From contig CAWEDI010000027.1 of the NCBI GenBank assembly GCA_963807735.1, positions 39,333-103,332 of the forward strand: 64,000 bases of DNA. The letters run 5' to 3'. This DNA is from Roseiarcus sp963807735. Its GTDB lineage: Bacteria; Pseudomonadota; Alphaproteobacteria; Rhizobiales; Beijerinckiaceae. Under the pieces are notes generated by a model, which saw nothing but the letters and a program-made list of their open reading frames with translations, did not search any database and was not told where the DNA came from. Both the position numbers and the translations under genes were made by a program. The first letter of the stretch is position 1. Every line of letters starts with the position of its first letter. Shown one piece after another: positions 61,513 through 64,000 of this stretch.

Positions 61513-63126
61513 TCACGCCGCCACCCGCCCGGAGAGCACGTGGTCGAGCCAGGTCGTGTCCATCTCAGGCACGGAGGAGATCAGCTTCTCGGTATAAGGA
61601 TGGAACGGAGGCGAGAAGATTTGCGACGTCGGCCCCTGCGCGATGATCTCGCCGCGCAGCATCACCGCGGTGCGATGCGCGATGCGACGCACGGTGCCGA
61701 GATCGTGCGTGATGAACATGTAAGCGAGGCCGAGGTCCTCTTGCAGGCTGCGCAACAGCTTCAGCACCTCTTCGGCGACCAGCGGATCGAGCGCCGACGT
61801 CGGCTCGTCGCAGATGATGAGATCAGGCTCGGCGGCGAGCGCGCGCGCGATGCAGACGCGCTGCTTCTGCCCGCCGGAAAGCTGGCCCGGCCGCCGCTTG
61901 GCGAAATCGCCGGGCAATCCGACCTGCGTCAACAGCTCGCCGACTCGCTTCTTCACCTCCGAGTCCGATCGGTTGAAGAACAACGACATCGGCCGCCCGA
62001 CAATGTCGCCCAGGGTCTGCCGCGGATTGAGCGCCGTGTCCGGCATCTGATGCACCATCTGCAAACGGCGCAGCACTTCGCGCGGCCGATGCGCCATCAC
62101 CGGCGCGAGCGTCTGGCCGGCGAGCTTTACGTCGCCGGTGCGGCGCGGCAGCAGGCCCGCCACCACCCGCGCCATCGACGACTTGCCGGAGCCGGATTCG
62201 CCGACCACCGCCAGCGTCTCGCCCTTGGCCAGCGTCACGTTGATGTTCTTGACCACCGTGGTGCCCGGCCGGTAGCCCGCCTCGACGTTGCTGACGATGA
62301 GCAGCGGCTCGGCGTTGGCCGGCGGATCAATCAACGGCGTATGCGTCGCCGCGCGGCGCTCGTTGACGAGCGCGGTGGCGTAGGGCGTGCGCGGCGCTTC
62401 CAGAATCTGCTTGGCGTCGCCAAGCTCGACCATCTTGCCGTGGCGCAGCACCATGATGCGGTGCGCGATCTGCGCGACGACCGCGAGGTCGTGGGTGATG
62501 TAGAGCCCGGCCGTGCCGAACTCGCGGATCAGGTCGCGCAGCAGCGCCAGCACCTCGATCTGCGTCGTCACGTCGAGCGCGGTGGTCGGCTCGTCGAGCA
62601 CGATGATGTCGGGGCGGCAGCTCATCGCCATCGCCGCCATCGCGCGCTGCAACTGACCGCCGCTGACCTCGTGCGGATAGCGGTCGCCAAAGGTCTCAGG
62701 GCTCGGCAATTGCAGCTTGGCGAACAAGAACTTCGCGTATTTCTCCGCCTCCGCCCGGCTCATCACGCCGTGCAGCACCGGCGCCTCGCACACCTGATCC
62801 ATCAGCTTCATCGCCGGGTTGAACGAGGCGGCGGCGCTCTGCGCGATATAGGCGATGCTCTTGCCGCGGAAGTTGCGCCGCGCGTTCGCCGTGCTGGCGC
62901 GCAACTCGACGCCGTTGATCGTGATCTGACCGCCGGTGATGCGGCAGCCCGCGCGAGCATAAGCCATCGAAGCCAGGCCGATGGTTGACTTGCCAGCCCC
63001 GGACTCGCCGATCAGACCTAGGATTTCGCCCCGCTTCAGCTTGACGTCGACCTTGTCGACCAGCTTCGCGCCAGTGATTGTACCAACTTCCAGCCCCTCA
63101 AGCGTCAGCACCAGATCGTCCGTCAT
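61513..63126 (-). CDS. peptide/nickel-type ABC transporter, two fused ATPase domains
   Basis: A 537-residue protein with two full ATPase domains of the DppD/DppF (OppD/OppF) type. Domain 1 (about 5-255): Walker A 'GESGAGKST', signature 'VSGGQLQRAM', Walker B 'IIVLDEPTTALDV'. Domain 2 (about 275-535): 'GESGSGKSS', 'LSGGQKQRVCIARAL', 'LIICDEPTSALDP', ending with the oligopeptide-type 'HPYTEKLISSVPEM'. It powers import of peptides or similar solutes. Only an 8-base gap separates it from the end of a permease remnant upstream (63134). ATG 63126 chosen over the upstream frame because it starts the domain correctly. Confidence 0.93.
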   Translation of the reverse strand: MTDDLVLTLEGLEVGTITGAKLVDKVDVKLKRGEILGLIGESGAGKSTIGLASMAYARAGCRITGGQITINGVELRASTANARRNFRGKSIAYIAQSAAASFNPAMKLMDQVCEAPVLHGVMSRAEAEKYAKFLFAKLQLPSPETFGDRYPHEVSGGQLQRAMAAMAMSCRPDIIVLDEPTTALDVTTQIEVLALLRDLIREFGTAGLYITHDLAVVAQIAHRIMVLRHGKMVELGDAKQILEAPRTPYATALVNERRAATHTPLIDPPANAEPLLIVSNVEAGYRPGTTVVKNINVTLAKGETLAVVGESGSGKSSMARVVAGLLPRRTGDVKLAGQTLAPVMAHRPREVLRRLQMVHQMPDTALNPRQTLGDIVGRPMSLFFNRSDSEVKKRVGELLTQVGLPGDFAKRRPGQLSGGQKQRVCIARALAAEPDLIICDEPTSALDPLVAEEVLKLLRSLQEDLGLAYMFITHDLGTVRRIAHRTAVMLRGEIIAQGPTSQIFSPPFHPYTEKLISSVPEMDTTWLDHVLSGRVAA

Positions 63127-63133
63127 GACGTCC

Positions 63134-63256
63134 TCACATTTCCGCTTGGCTGCCCGAGGGCCGCGCATCGATCGACAACAACCAGTCGACCACGAGATTG
63201 ACGCCACCTTCGGGTTCCATATCGTGACGCTGGATGTGACTCAATCGCCAGGCGCA
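63134..63256 (-). pseudogene. 3' remnant of an ABC permease gene
   Basis: The minus-strand frame ending at TGA 63134 reads '…GGVNLVVDWLLSIDARPSG' and 'SQAEM', like the C-terminus of DppC-type permeases, which normally lie just before a fused ATPase gene. Upstream of about 63225 the similarity stops and a stop codon closes the frame at 63257. The rest of the transporter operon has therefore been lost or moved, and new DNA (the TMTC-like gene) joins here. Confidence 0.5.
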
Positions 63257-63558
63257 TCATCAGTGATCGTCAAGGTCTCGGGACGCCGGAATGGCCGGAT
63301 CTGCCGCGTCCGAGCGGCTCGGGCGTCTGCGCGACATGCTGGCTGATTTGTCGCCGACGACGCCGCTCGATGCCGCAGGTCGGCGTTTACTTTGGGTGTT
63401 CGAAACCATCGCCATGTGCGTCACAAGTTCGGGGAACGCGCGATCGGCACCAGGCCGGCCAGCCATTGCGGGACAACGTGCCGGTAGATTGAACGCATCC
63501 GGCCTGCTCCCGCCGTTGCAGCTTGCTGCCCGGCATCCGGCCCCGTAAAAGAGAACCC
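63257..63558. other. intergenic junction, no gene recognised
   Basis: About 300 bases between the permease remnant and the TMTC-like gene. Likely includes the recombination junction and the promoter of the plus-strand gene. Confidence 0.4.
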
Positions 63559-64000
63559 GTGTTGCCCAAGCGTGTCGCTTTGATCCTGGCCCTGCTCACC
63601 CTGGCGGCCTACCTGCCCGTGGCGAGGCATGGATTCATCGTTTACGACGACCCGGACTATGTGACCGAAAACCACGCCGTCCAGGCAGGCCTGACTCCCG
63701 CCTCGATCAAATGGGCCTTCACCACCTTCCACGCCAGCAACTGGCATCCCGTCACCTGGCTCTCGCATGAACTGGACTGGCAATTGTTCGGCCCAAATCC
63801 CGGCGTGCAGCACATCATCAACGTCCTGTTTCACGCCGCCAATGTCGTCCTGCTCTTCCTCCTGCTCCTGCGACTTACGAACGCGCTGTGGCCCGCTGCA
63901 ATCGTTGCCGCCCTTTTCGCCTGGCACCCACTACATGTCGAATCCATCGCGTGGATTGCCGAGCGCAAGGACGTCCTCAGCGCCTTTTTCGGCCTGCTGA
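63559..64000 (+). CDS. TMTC-like multi-pass membrane protein, 5' part only
   Basis: The frame opens at GTG 63559 ('MLPKRVALILALLTLAAYLPV', first membrane segment) and runs off the right edge after 147 codons. The blocks 'FIVYDDPDYVTENHAVQ', 'IKWAFTTFHASNWHPVTWLSHELDWQLFG', 'HIINVLFHAANVVLLFLLLLRLT' and 'WHPLHVESIAWIAERKDVLS' are typical of bacterial proteins related to eukaryotic TMTC O-mannosyltransferases (GT-C fold with C-terminal TPRs). The 'DDPDYV' acidic pair is the expected GT-C loop motif. It may attach sugars to exported proteins or glycans. C-terminal TPRs would lie outside the window. Confidence 0.85.
   Translation, partial: MLPKRVALILALLTLAAYLPVARHGFIVYDDPDYVTENHAVQAGLTPASIKWAFTTFHASNWHPVTWLSHELDWQLFGPNPGVQHIINVLFHAANVVLLFLLLLRLTNALWPAAIVAALFAWHPLHVESIAWIAERKDVLSAFFGLL

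Noticed and set aside
61540..62988. A 482-codon open frame antisense to the fused ABC ATPase
   Set aside because: No domain, biased composition, fully covered by a well-conserved gene on the other strand.
1..64000. CRISPR array, rRNA genes, prophage structural genes, replication origin
   Set aside because: No regularly spaced repeats, rRNA-like sequence, capsid or tail genes, or replication initiator genes were seen.

Overview
The window is GC-rich DNA from an alphaproteobacterium, most likely a member of the Hyphomicrobiales (Rhizobiales). The evidence is the ChvG/ChvI two-component pair next to a short HprK, a mannose-type EIIA and an HPr; the lptC-lptA-lptB run; a DUF3489/DUF2924/serine-recombinase cassette; and many long antisense shadow frames typical of high GC. 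A narrower placement (for example near Beijerinckiaceae or Methylocystaceae) would be a guess.

Positions 1-6.3 kb hold a surface-glycan locus on the minus strand: a GT4 glycosyltransferase cut by the window edge, a 1311-residue multi-domain glycosyltransferase, and a DUF4214 protein. From 7 to 33 kb the DNA is strongly accessory. It contains two IS630-type elements that both need a -1 frameshift at an A7 run, a complete IS66 element (11131-14249) with an 8-bp target duplication and a passenger gene, and an ISAs1-type remnant. Between them is signalling machinery: a 4xPAS-GGDEF diguanylate cyclase, a PAS-PAS hybrid histidine kinase, a stand-alone class III nucleotide cyclase, two long SAM-cyclase-AAA-TPR proteins (one frameshifted), a third decayed cyclase and a decayed receiver domain. 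A repetitive beta-strand surface protein (25172-28121) is split by one frameshift. From 33 to 41.4 kb there are small hypothetical genes, a PilZ gene, a gene broken by a stop codon, and a serine-recombinase cassette ending beside a CAT-anticodon tRNA.

From 41.9 kb onward the DNA looks like core chromosome: LPS transport (lptCAB, with two closely spaced frame disruptions at the start of lptB), an HPr/EIIA/HprK/ChvGI regulatory cluster, a HugZ-like protein, exonuclease III, a histidine phosphatase, a LysR regulator divergent from a DUF1127 gene with a palindrome between them, a ParD/ParE-like toxin-antitoxin pair, a malic enzyme, a secreted protein of unknown function, DadA, an orphan sugar-binding protein, a CocE/NonD hydrolase, a dual-ATPase oligopeptide-type ABC protein with a permease remnant, and the start of a TMTC-like membrane protein.

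The genes suggest a cell that links envelope stress and carbon/nitrogen state (ChvGI, HPr/EIIA/HprK) with second messengers (cyclic nucleotides, c-di-GMP) and surface glycans. That functional link is inference from neighbourhood. Several single-base frame breaks (lptB, the repeat protein, the second AAA cyclase) could be real decay or sequence error, and raw reads would settle this.
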